The notes: generated by a model from the letters alone, not told the origin. DNA of 11,349 nt from Syntrophomonas_B sp035447945 (GCA_035447945.1 DAOTHZ010000065.1:1-11349), one strand, 5' to 3'; positions 1-6,210 are shown, counted from the first letter of the stretch. Program-made: numbers and translations.

Positions 1-528
1 CCGGACAATGTGCTCGATCGAATCGTTGCCGCCGGCATGAAGGTAGCCGGAATCGGTAAAATCCATGATATTTTTGCCGGCAAATCCATCTCCACCACTG
101 AACATATTGAAAACAACCGGGACGGATTGGCCAAAACCGTACAAGCTATTGCCGGAGAAGCCTTTAGTGGACTGCTTTTTGTCAATCTGGTTGACTTTGA
201 CCAGCAATACGGTCATCGCAATGATGCCCATGGATATGCCGGCGCGCTGGAGGAATTTGACCGGCATCTGAGCGAGGTTATGGCGGTCCTGCAAGCCGGG
301 GATATTTTATTTATTACCGCGGATCACGGTTGTGACCCCACGACCAGCAGCACCGACCATTCCCGTGAGCAGGTTCCCTTGCTGGTCTACGGACAGCCGG
401 TGAAAAAGGATGTCCTGCTGCCGGTCCGCACTTCGTTTGCCGATCTGGGCCAGACGATCGCTGAATATTTAGGGATAGAAGCAGACTCCCTGCCGGGAGA
501 GAGCTTTTATGCGTTCATAAGGAGATAG
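1..528 (+). CDS. deoB: Phosphopentomutase, C-terminal part (5' end outside window)
   Basis: DeoB interconverts (deoxy)ribose 1-phosphate and 5-phosphate in the cytoplasm, linking nucleoside phosphorolysis to central metabolism. The frame is open from base 1, with 175 codons visible, a bit under half of the usual ~390-400. The alkaline-phosphatase-superfamily metal site is clear: FDQQYGHR carries the Asp and His five residues apart, TADHGCD the Asp-His pair, and TDHSRE the last His eleven residues after that pair's His. This matches the known DeoB spacing (D286/H291, D327/H328, H339 in the Bacillus enzyme). The start of the fragment (NVLDRI, GIGKIHDIFAGKSI) is also typical DeoB. The next gene begins 3 nt after the stop, so the two are almost certainly co-transcribed and possibly translationally coupled. 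The catalytic Thr and the N-terminal Asp lie outside the window and cannot be checked. Confidence 0.96.
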   Translation, partial: PDNVLDRIVAAGMKVAGIGKIHDIFAGKSISTTEHIENNRDGLAKTVQAIAGEAFSGLLFVNLVDFDQQYGHRNDAHGYAGALEEFDRHLSEVMAVLQAGDILFITADHGCDPTTSSTDHSREQVPLLVYGQPVKKDVLLPVRTSFADLGQTIAEYLGIEADSLPGESFYAFIRR

Positions 529-531
529 CAC

Positions 532-1836
532 ATGAACGTCATCGAGATGATAACCAAAAAACGTGACGGCGGGGAGATGAATCAAGCCGAGATCGAGTTT
601 ATGGTCAAGGCCATCAGCAGGGGTTCGATTCCCGACTATCAGATTTCTGCCTGGGCCATGGCGGTCTATTTTCAGGGAATGAGTGATGAGGAAACAACCG
701 CCCTGGCGCTGGCCATGGCATATTCCGGAGAAGTGATGGACTTGTCCGCCCTCGAAGGCATCAAAGTGGACAAACACAGTACCGGCGGGGTGGGAGACAA
801 AACCACGTTGGTGGTCATTCCCCTGGCAGCGGCAGCCGGCGTGCCGGCAGCCAAAATGTCCGGGCGAGGTCTCGGGCACACCGGCGGCACCATTGACAAG
901 TTTGAAGCCATTCCTGGTTTCCAGGTGGAGATGAACCGGGAACAATTTCTGCAACAGGTGGCCAGGATCAAAGCGGCGGTCATTTCCCAGAGCGGTAATC
1001 TGGTGCCGGCGGACAAAAAACTATATGCCATTCGCGATGTTACCGCCACCATCGAAAGCATCCCCTTGATCGCTTCCAGCATCATGAGTAAAAAGATCGC
1101 TGCCGGCGCACAGGGAATCGTCCTGGATGTCAAGGTGGGGCAGGGGGCATTCATAAAGGACCGGGTGCAAGCGCTGCAACTGGCCGAAACCATGGTCAGG
1201 ATAGGACGGGGCGCGGGACGCCGGGTGGTCGCCTTGTTGACCGACATGAGCCAGCCCCTGGGTCGTTTCATTGGCAATGCCCTGGAAGTCAGGGAAGCCA
1301 TTGACCTGCTCCAAGGGCAGGGGCCGGACGACCTGCGCCAGCTCTGTATTGAACTGGCTGCTCACATGTTGGTGCTGGGCGGTCAAGCGGACGAGCTGGA
1401 GACAGCCCGGGAGAAACTGCGGGTGTTGCTGGCCTCCGGTGCAGCCCTGGCCAAATTTGATGAGCTGGTGGTTGCCCAGGGGGGACAACTGCATTATAAT
1501 CAACCTGATTGCGGATTGCCCCAGGCCAGTATCAAAGAAAAGGTTGCAGCTGACAGGAGCGGCTTTGTCACCGGACTGGATGCCTTGAAAGTGGGTCACA
1601 GTGCCATGCTGTTGGGGGCCGGACGGGAAAGGCTGGACGATGTGATTGATCCTGCTGCAGGCATTGAACTGCTGAAAAAATGTGGAGATTATGTACAAGC
1701 CGGCGAACCACTGGCCATTTTACATGCCAATTGCCAGGAACGCCTGGCGCAGGTGCGGCCATTGCTGCGGGCAGCCTTTCAGCTGGGCGTTACGGCTGAG
1801 GGCATTCCACCGTTGATTTATCAAACCATCGAATAA
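532..1836 (+). CDS. pdp: Pyrimidine-nucleoside phosphorylase
   Basis: This enzyme cleaves uridine or thymidine with phosphate to the free base and (deoxy)ribose 1-phosphate, the substrate of the upstream DeoB. At 434 aa it has the family length. KHSTGGVGDK at residues 81-90 forms the phosphate-binding loop. SGRGLGHTGGTIDKFE at 110-125 is the thymidine/pyrimidine phosphorylase signature. The base-contacting Arg168, Ser183 and Lys187 fall at the positions known from Bacillus pyrimidine-nucleoside phosphorylase, and GQGAFIK follows. The ATG start sits 3 nt after deoB, with AAGGAGA at the deoB stop as ribosome site. The B. subtilis counterpart locus has a purine-nucleoside phosphorylase (pupG) after drm, so here a pyrimidine enzyme takes that slot. 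Uridine/thymidine-broad Pdp is preferred over thymidine-specific DeoA on the Bacillus-like residues, but substrate range cannot be read with certainty. Confidence 0.95.
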   Translation: MNVIEMITKKRDGGEMNQAEIEFMVKAISRGSIPDYQISAWAMAVYFQGMSDEETTALALAMAYSGEVMDLSALEGIKVDKHSTGGVGDKTTLVVIPLAAAAGVPAAKMSGRGLGHTGGTIDKFEAIPGFQVEMNREQFLQQVARIKAAVISQSGNLVPADKKLYAIRDVTATIESIPLIASSIMSKKIAAGAQGIVLDVKVGQGAFIKDRVQALQLAETMVRIGRGAGRRVVALLTDMSQPLGRFIGNALEVREAIDLLQGQGPDDLRQLCIELAAHMLVLGGQADELETAREKLRVLLASGAALAKFDELVVAQGGQLHYNQPDCGLPQASIKEKVAADRSGFVTGLDALKVGHSAMLLGAGRERLDDVIDPAAGIELLKKCGDYVQAGEPLAILHANCQERLAQVRPLLRAAFQLGVTAEGIPPLIYQTIE

Positions 1837-1862
1837 GATGAAAAAACAGGAGATGAAGCAAA

Positions 1863-2969
1863 ATGACATGGCATTCATTTTTACCCGGACACATTTATTT
1901 TGGCAACAAGGTCATCCAACAGAACCCCGAAATGTTTCGCGGGTTGGGTCGTCAGGCCCTGATCGTAACCGGGCAGGGGGGGTCTGCCAGACGCATCGGC
2001 GCTCTGGATGATATCACCCAGGCTCTGCAGCAGCAAGACATCCAATGGGAAATCTTCGATCAGGTGGAAGCCAATCCTTCCATTGCTACGGTACGTGACG
2101 GGGGCCAGCGCGCCCGGCAAAGCGGGGCGGATTTCATCATTGCCATCGGGGGCGGCTCACCGATGGATGCGGCCAAAGCCATCGCAGTGCTGGCCTTGCA
2201 TGACATCAGCGATGATCAGCTGCTGGCGCTGCAGTTCGGTGAAGCGCTACCGCTGGTGGCAGTACCGACGACAGCCGGGACCGGATCGGAAGTAACCGCC
2301 GCTTCGATTATTACCTTTCCCGAGCGGGAAGCCAAACTGGGTATCCGAGATAACAAGCTGTTGCCCCGAGTAGCCATCCTGGACCCTGGCTATACCGTCT
2401 CCCTGCCCTGGCAGATTACGGCAGATACAGCAGTGGACGCCTATTCCCATGCCATGGAAAGTTATTTGTCAGTAATTGCTACCCCGATCAGTGACATGCA
2501 TGCCCGGACCGCTTTGGATATTTTGGGACCACAGTTAAAGCGGTTAACCGCTTCCCGGGAAATCGGCATGGCCGACCGGGAAGCTCTGCTGCTGGGATCG
2601 CTGCTGGCGGGCATGGCCATCAGTGAAACCAGGGTAACCATTCCTCATTTGCTGGGGTATACCTTCACCATATATAAAGATATCCCTCACGGGCGCGCCA
2701 ATGGCTTGCTGATGCCCGCTTTTATGACGTTTAATCTGGAGAAAAGCCAGGACCCCAAAGTAAAACAGGTTCTGGAATACTCCCACTTCAAGGATTTGCA
2801 GGAATTAACCGAGGTGCTAGCGCAACTGTGCGGTCCGCCGCCCGTCTGCAGCGAAGCTGAACGGCAGCACTTTGTTGATCGTACTACCGGCAATCCCAGT
2901 CTGGCCAACAATCTGGTTGCCCCTGACCGGGAAGATCTGGCAGCGATGCTGGCCAGAGCTCTGCAGTAA
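1863..2969 (+). CDS. Iron-containing (group III) alcohol dehydrogenase
   Basis: A 368-aa NAD(P)-dependent alcohol dehydrogenase of the Fe-ADH family (FucO, 1,3-propanediol dehydrogenase, AdhB type). The nucleotide loop is GGGSPMDAAK at residues 96-105, followed by TTAGTGSEVT at 136-145. The four metal ligands are visible: Asp192 and His196 in VDAYSHAMES, His262 in IPHLLGY and His276 in IPHGRAN. The ATG has an AGGAGAT ribosome site about 8 nt upstream, and the gap from the phosphorylase is 26 nt with no terminator, so it probably belongs to the deoB-pdp operon. Substrate is unknown. Acetaldehyde, formed when deoxyribose 5-phosphate is split by DeoC, would fit the neighbourhood, but that is inference and deoC is not in the window. 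No frameshift or truncation is seen. Confidence 0.92.
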   Translation: MTWHSFLPGHIYFGNKVIQQNPEMFRGLGRQALIVTGQGGSARRIGALDDITQALQQQDIQWEIFDQVEANPSIATVRDGGQRARQSGADFIIAIGGGSPMDAAKAIAVLALHDISDDQLLALQFGEALPLVAVPTTAGTGSEVTAASIITFPEREAKLGIRDNKLLPRVAILDPGYTVSLPWQITADTAVDAYSHAMESYLSVIATPISDMHARTALDILGPQLKRLTASREIGMADREALLLGSLLAGMAISETRVTIPHLLGYTFTIYKDIPHGRANGLLMPAFMTFNLEKSQDPKVKQVLEYSHFKDLQELTEVLAQLCGPPPVCSEAERQHFVDRTTGNPSLANNLVAPDREDLAAMLARALQ

Positions 2970-3004
2970 GGGCAGGTTTTGCGCCGGCCTGACAGCCCCA
3001 AGTT

Positions 3005-3035
3005 GGAATAATCTGCTGGCCTCTTCAATATACTT
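3005..3035 (+). promoter_or_regulatory. Possible forespore (sigma-F/G-like) promoter for dacF
   Basis: GGAATA (3005-3010) and TATACTT (3029-3035) are separated by 18 nt. They resemble the sigma-G pattern TGnATA-N18-CATAmTA at 5 of 6 and 5 of 7 positions. The spacer equals that of the two better candidate promoters in this window. B. subtilis dacF is known to be read by sigma-F/sigma-G, which motivates the call; the match alone is modest. Confidence 0.4.
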
Positions 3036-3065
3036 TTACAAAGTTAGGGGGGAGGTAGCTGACAG

Positions 3066-4211
3066 ATGAAAAAGAAATGCGCAGTGGCCTGCATTTTAAT
3101 GGTGGTTTTTTTCTTGGGTCTGGCTCCGCCAGTGCTGGCCGGTGCTGAACTGGAAACCGTTAAAGCAGAGGCCTACATAATGACGGAGGCTGATTCAGGC
3201 AAAGTCTTGCTGGCCAAGAATGAAAACAAACGCCTGCCGCCAGCCAGCATGACCAAATTGATGACCCTGCTGCTGGCTGCAGAAGCCCTGGAGGAGGGAC
3301 GGGTTACCCTCAAGGAAAAAGTGAGCACCAGTGATCACGCTTCCCAAATGGGAGGATCACAAATTTATCTGGCACCGGGAGAGGAAATGACCTTCGAAGA
3401 CATGTTGATTGCTGTGGCTGTTGGGTCCGCCAATGATGCTTCGGTGGCCGTGGCGGAAAAGCTGGAAGGAACACACTTGGCCTTCGTTGACAAGATGAAT
3501 GCCAAGGCCAAAGAACTGGGCATGAAAAATACCCAATTCAAGAATTCCAACGGCTTGCCGGCAACGGATCATTTTACAACTGCTGCCGATATGGCTATCT
3601 TGGCGCGGGCCGCTCTCCGGCAGCCGCGGGTCATGGAATACTGCTCCATCAAGGAATATCCGCTGCGCGGCGGCAAGTTTATCCTCTACAATACCAACAA
3701 GCTGTTGTGGTGGTACAAGGGCACTGACGGTTTCAAGACCGGACGGACGGAAGAAGCTAAAAACTGTCTGACCTCCACGGTAAAAAGAGACGGCTTGCGG
3801 CTGATTGCTGTAGTTATGGCATCCCCGGAGACCCGTGGCCATTTCCGTGATTCCATGGAGATGTACAATTACGGTTTTGCCCGCTATGCTTACAAAACGT
3901 TTGTACCCCGGAATAAAATGTGCGGGACGGTCAAGGTGGGGAAAGGCCGGCAAGAACAGGTTGAGGTTCTTGCCCAGGAAGATGCCGGGGCACTCTTTGT
4001 CAAAGGAGAGAAAGCAAAAATTACCAGCAAACAGATGTTGCTTAAATATGTCGATGCCCCGGTCAGCAAAGGCGAAAAGCTTGGCGAAGTTCAGATTTAC
4101 AAAAATGGAACCAAGATAAAAACAGTGGCTTTGATTGCTGCCCAAAATGTGGAAAGAGGCGGAATCTTGCGACAAATTAAAAAAATGTTTGTAGAAACAT
4201 ATCTATTATGA
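3066..4211 (+). CDS. dacF: D-alanyl-D-alanine carboxypeptidase (sporulation DacF type)
   Basis: A 381-aa low-molecular-weight penicillin-binding protein that trims the terminal D-Ala from peptidoglycan stem peptides outside the membrane. It opens with a signal peptide: basic MKKK, a hydrophobic stretch at about residues 5-22, and a likely cleavage after Ala25 (VLA). All three peptidase S11 motifs are present: SMTK with nucleophile Ser61 and Lys64, SAN at 121-123, and KTG at 224-226. A PBP5-type C-terminal beta domain follows, ending in a basic amphipathic tail (RQIKKMFVETYLL) fit for membrane anchoring. The start has a strong AGGGGGGAGGT ribosome site. The position directly before spoIIAA-AB-sigF matches B. 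subtilis dacF, whose product affects cortex crosslinking. Its 3' end may overlap control sites for spoIIAA. Confidence 0.95.
   Translation: MKKKCAVACILMVVFFLGLAPPVLAGAELETVKAEAYIMTEADSGKVLLAKNENKRLPPASMTKLMTLLLAAEALEEGRVTLKEKVSTSDHASQMGGSQIYLAPGEEMTFEDMLIAVAVGSANDASVAVAEKLEGTHLAFVDKMNAKAKELGMKNTQFKNSNGLPATDHFTTAADMAILARAALRQPRVMEYCSIKEYPLRGGKFILYNTNKLLWWYKGTDGFKTGRTEEAKNCLTSTVKRDGLRLIAVVMASPETRGHFRDSMEMYNYGFARYAYKTFVPRNKMCGTVKVGKGRQEQVEVLAQEDAGALFVKGEKAKITSKQMLLKYVDAPVSKGEKLGEVQIYKNGTKIKTVALIAAQNVERGGILRQIKKMFVETYLL
4168..4196 (+). promoter_or_regulatory. Two possible Spo0A boxes upstream of spoIIAA
   Basis: TGCGACA at 4168-4174 reads TGTCGCA on the minus strand, and TGTAGAA lies at 4190-4196. 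Each matches the 0A box TGTCGAA at 6 of 7 positions. They lie about 50 and 29 nt upstream of the sigma-H -35 region, inside the end of dacF. The second sits in a perfect 6-bp palindrome, ATGTTT-N4-AAACAT (4185-4200). Spo0A control of spoIIA is known in B. subtilis. Chance matches are quite possible. Confidence 0.3.
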
Positions 4212-4224
4212 ATGGAATTTAGTG

Positions 4225-4254
4225 GAAGGAATTACTCCCCTCTCTGTGGAACTA
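4225..4254 (+). promoter_or_regulatory. Sigma-H promoter for spoIIAA-spoIIAB-sigF
   Basis: GAAGGAATT at 4225-4233 fits the sigma-H -35 consensus RnAGGAwWW at every position. After 12 nt, GTGGAACTA at 4246-4254 fits the -10 consensus RnnGAATww except for one C in place of T. The spacer is within the usual 11-12 nt. The spoIIA operon is a classic sigma-H target, and this is the only non-coding gap before spoIIAA. Transcription would start near 4261. Confidence 0.85.
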
Positions 4255-4282
4255 GTTTTCAGTCCAGTATACAGAGAGGGGA
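4236..4282 (+). repeat. 12-bp inverted repeat covering the spoIIAA ribosome site
   Basis: TCCCCTCTCTGT (4236-4247) is exactly complementary to ACAGAGAGGGGA (4271-4282), with a 23-nt loop between. The 3' arm contains the purine-rich Shine-Dalgarno of spoIIAA (AGAGGGG, 7 nt before the ATG). The 5' arm overlaps the start of the sigma-H -10 element. Only RNA arriving from dacF can form this stem; a sigma-H transcript begins inside the loop. It could also act as a weak dacF terminator (CTTTTC follows), but the T-run is short. Confidence 0.8.
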
Positions 4283-4288
4283 CTTTTC

Positions 4289-4621
4289 ATGAAGATTGAG
4301 TGCAAACAGGTAAGAAGCACGCTGGTCGTCAAACTCAGCGGCGAATTTGATATGATGATTGCAGACAAATTGCGCCGTGAGATAGACAGTCGTTTGGAAA
4401 GCAAGCAAATAACCAACCTCATCATCAACCTGGAGAAAGTCACCTTCATCGACAGCTCCGGTTTGGGAGTGATCATCGGCCGCTACAAAAAAATCAGTTC
4501 GCAAAAAGGGCATATGTACATCGTCGGTGCCAGTGCCTCGGTTGAGAAGATTTTAACCTTCAGCGGCATCAATAAATTGATTCCCATCTACAAGAATGAA
4601 CAGGACATCATCAACATTTAA
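4289..4621 (+). CDS. spoIIAA: Anti-sigma-F factor antagonist SpoIIAA
   Basis: A 110-aa STAS-domain protein, the family's usual length. Unphosphorylated SpoIIAA binds SpoIIAB and releases sigma-F in the forespore; SpoIIAB inactivates it by phosphorylation, and the SpoIIE phosphatase restores it. The phosphorylation motif FIDSSGLGV is at residues 54-62; by alignment with B. subtilis (Ser58) the target is the second serine, Ser57. The early strand KLSGEFDMMIADKLRREI is typical of the fold. AGAGGGG lies 7 nt before the ATG. It is the first gene of the sigma-H-driven spoIIA operon. Confidence 0.97.
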   Translation: MKIECKQVRSTLVVKLSGEFDMMIADKLRREIDSRLESKQITNLIINLEKVTFIDSSGLGVIIGRYKKISSQKGHMYIVGASASVEKILTFSGINKLIPIYKNEQDIINI

Positions 4622-4658
4622 AGGAGGTGGAGACCAGCTCCAGGCTGGAATGGCTATG
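4621..4658 (+). promoter_or_regulatory. Split ribosome binding site of spoIIAB with intervening hairpin
   Basis: A near-perfect Shine-Dalgarno, AAGGAGGTGG, overlaps the spoIIAA stop (4621-4630), but the first plausible ATG is at 4650, about 21 nt beyond it. Between them CCAGC (4634-4638) pairs with GCTGG (4644-4648) around a 5-nt loop. Folding this stem leaves an effective spacing of roughly 6 nt to the ATG at 4650 and 12 nt to that at 4656. No in-frame start codon exists at normal distance from the Shine-Dalgarno. Confidence 0.6.
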
Positions 4659-5102
4659 AATATAAGAAATTATATGCGCATCGAATTTCCCAGTCTTCCC
4701 GAAAATGTTTCTTTTGCCCGGGCCAGTGTGGGGGCCTTTGCGGCCCAACTCGACTGCACCCTGGAGGAAATTGAGGAAGTCAAGCTGGTGGTCTCGGAAG
4801 CAGTTTCCAACTGTATTATCCATGCTTATGACAATCGCAGCAACGAAAAAATCATGGTGATGGCCAGCATCGGGCTTGAACGTGAACTGGAAATCCTGGT
4901 GGAGGACACCGGCAAGGGCATTGCCGATATCAGTCAGGCCATGGAACCCACCTATTCCAGCGACGAGACCCGGATGGGAATGGGTTTTACCTTTATGAAA
5001 TCATTTATGGACAACGTTGAAGTAAGGAGCATAGTTGGAGAGGGTACCAGTGTTACGCTTCGGCGCACTTTTTTGTACCATGACAAAGAAGCGTTAGCTT
5101 AA
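4650..5102 (+). CDS. spoIIAB: Anti-sigma-F factor / serine kinase SpoIIAB
   Basis: This is a GHKL-ATPase-fold protein that holds sigma-F inactive and phosphorylates SpoIIAA. From the ATG at 4650 it has 150 aa (B. subtilis 146). The N-box SEAVSNCIIHAY carries the likely catalytic Glu50 and Mg-binding Asn54. EDTGKGIAD (85-93) is the G1 ATP-lid motif, and RMGMGFTFMKSFMD (108-121) is the conserved lid/C-terminal stretch with Arg108 and the glycines. The beginning YMRIEFPSLPENVSFAR aligns with the B. subtilis start. The ATG at 4656 (148 aa) is an equally possible start. An upstream in-frame ATG at 4596 would overlap spoIIAA and add residues not expected from the family. The ribosome site is oddly distant, see the split-site entry. 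Confidence 0.96.
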   Translation: MAMNIRNYMRIEFPSLPENVSFARASVGAFAAQLDCTLEEIEEVKLVVSEAVSNCIIHAYDNRSNEKIMVMASIGLERELEILVEDTGKGIADISQAMEPTYSSDETRMGMGFTFMKSFMDNVEVRSIVGEGTSVTLRRTFLYHDKEALA

Positions 5103-5118
5103 GCAAGGGGTGATGAGT

Positions 5119-5847
5119 TTGCCCCTGGAAAACAAATACGATGACAATGAAAAGATGGTAGAACGGGCCCAAAACGGTGATGCCCAGGCCCGGGCGCAGA
5201 TATATGAAAACAACCTCGGGCTGGTCTATATGGTGCTGGAACGATTTAAAAACAGTTCCTATGAATACGAAGATTTATTTCAAATCGGCTCCATCGGTCT
5301 GTTAAAGGCCATCGAAAAATTTGATTTTGCTTACCAGGTTCGCTTTTCCACCTACGCAGTGCCGATGATTATCGGTGAAATCAAGAAATTCCTGCGTGAC
5401 GACGGAATCGTCAAGGTACAGCGGGGCCTCAAGGAGACGTATGGCAAAGTGCGCTGGGCCCAGGATAAACTGCGCGGCGACCTGGGGCGTGAGCCGGGGA
5501 TTGCGGAGATTGCCAGTTTGCTGGAGATTGACAAGGAGGAAATCGTGCTGGCCATGGAGGCCTGTCAATCACCCGCCTATATGCAGGATGTCATGCCGGG
5601 AGAAAAGGACCAGTTGTCCCTCATCGACAAGCTGGCCAATGAAGATGGCAATGTTGTGTTGCTGGAACAGATGGCCTTGCGCGAAGCCCTGGCCAAACTC
5701 GAGGAACGGGAGAGGGAAGTACTGCTCAGAAGATACTTCAAGGATGAAACCCAGATGGTCATTGCCGAAGATCTGGGGGTATCCCAGGTACAGGTATCGC
5801 GGATTGAAAAAGCTGCTCTGCGCAAACTGAAAAATTTGCTTGCATAA
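5119..5847 (+). CDS. sigF: RNA polymerase sigma factor, sporulation-specific sigma-F
   Basis: The first compartment-specific forespore sigma factor, held by SpoIIAB. Taken from the TTG at 5119 it has 242 aa. Region 2 contains YEDLFQIGSIGLLKAIEKFD (residues 50-69) and RFSTYAVPMIIGEIKKFLRD (75-94), nearly identical in pattern to B. subtilis SigF. Region 4 has an EEREREVLLRRYF helix and the helix-turn-helix IAEDLGVSQVQVSRIEKAAL. The gene follows spoIIAB by a short gap. In-frame GTG (5110) and ATG (5113) also exist, but AAGGGGTGAT (5105-5114), a good anti-16S match, covers them, whereas the TTG lies about 8 nt past the GGGG core. The TTG is therefore preferred, with moderate certainty. Its stop codon overlaps the promoter proposed for the next gene. 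Confidence 0.95.
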   Translation: MPLENKYDDNEKMVERAQNGDAQARAQIYENNLGLVYMVLERFKNSSYEYEDLFQIGSIGLLKAIEKFDFAYQVRFSTYAVPMIIGEIKKFLRDDGIVKVQRGLKETYGKVRWAQDKLRGDLGREPGIAEIASLLEIDKEEIVLAMEACQSPAYMQDVMPGEKDQLSLIDKLANEDGNVVLLEQMALREALAKLEEREREVLLRRYFKDETQMVIAEDLGVSQVQVSRIEKAALRKLKNLLA

Positions 5848-5871
5848 AAAATCGTTGCCTGCAACAGAATA
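5841..5871 (+). promoter_or_regulatory. Sigma-G/F-like promoter for the dodecin-like gene
   Basis: TGCATA (5841-5846) overlaps the last codons of sigF. After an 18-nt spacer, CAGAATA (5865-5871) matches CATAmTA at 6 of 7 positions. GCATA also fits the sigma-F -35 GYATA, though the GG of the sigma-F -10 is missing. Spacer and layout equal the spoVAC promoter. A start near 5878-5880 would give a leader of about 65 nt. Confidence 0.6.
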
Positions 5872-5882
5872 TATAACCAGAG

Positions 5883-5926
5883 AGGAGAAAGTGTTTGCCT
5901 GGACAGATGCCTTCTCCTTTATTTTT
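5883..5926 (+). terminator. Possible terminator/attenuator between sigF and the dodecin-like gene
   Basis: AGGAGAA-A-G (5883-5891) pairs with CTTCTCCT (5911-5918) with one bulged A, leaving a 19-nt loop. The T-rich run TTTATTTTT (5918-5926) follows. It would end the spoIIA transcript. It also lies in the leader of the downstream gene if the 5841-5871 promoter is used. The long loop and bulge make it weaker than the terminator at 6172. Confidence 0.5.
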
Positions 5927-5943
5927 GCAAAGGGGGAAAGAAT

Positions 5944-6138
5944 ATGCAGATCAAAGTGGCAGAGATCGTCGGCGAATCCAAAAAGGACTGGCAGGATGCC
6001 GTCAAGAACGCGGTCAAGGAAGCGTCCCGGGAAATGGGCAATATCACCGGAGTAGAAGTGTATAATTGGACAGCCGATTGCCAGGACGACCAGATTATCG
6101 AATACAAGGCCAACATCAAAATTGCTTATACGGATTAA
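5944..6138 (+). CDS. Dodecin-like small protein
   Basis: A 64-aa protein of the dodecin family, small dodecamer-forming proteins that bind flavins in the cytoplasm. The pattern VAEIVGESKKDWQDAVKNAV, then a helix, then GVEVYNW and EYKANIKIAYTD, reproduces the beta-alpha-beta-beta order and family length. The ribosome site AAAGGGGGAAAG ends 3 nt before the ATG, with its core about 8 nt away. In classic dodecins a Trp in the GxRWFEV-like strand stacks on the flavin and a Gln follows the EY motif. Here the aligned positions seem to be Val and Lys, with Tyr and Trp shifted one and three residues on. Flavin binding is thus uncertain. The site between sigF and spoVA, plus a forespore-type promoter, suggests expression in the developing spore (inference). 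Confidence 0.85.
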   Translation: MQIKVAEIVGESKKDWQDAVKNAVKEASREMGNITGVEVYNWTADCQDDQIIEYKANIKIAYTD

Positions 6139-6171
6139 AGCGTTTCTCTCAACAATGAACAAATCGGAATG

Positions 6172-6210
6172 ACTTCGTGTCTGCCTGGCAGGCGCGAAGT
6201 TATTTTTCTT
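6172..6210 (+). terminator. Strong intrinsic terminator after the dodecin-like gene
   Basis: Bases 6172-6183 and 6189-6200 form a continuous 12-bp stem (two G-T wobbles) with the 5-nt loop CCTGG. ACTTCG at the base pairs with CGAAGT. The T-rich tract TATTTTTCTT follows at once. It lies 34 nt after the stop codon and separates the spoIIA/dodecin unit from spoVA. Confidence 0.9.

Noticed and set aside
2970..3000. Possible terminator between the alcohol dehydrogenase gene and dacF (GGGCAGG ... CCTGACAGCCC)
   Set aside because: The stem needs an internal bulge and no T-run follows.
4596..4649. N-terminal extension of spoIIAB from an ATG inside spoIIAA
   Set aside because: It would add 18 residues encoded partly by the ribosome site itself and not expected from SpoIIAB proteins.
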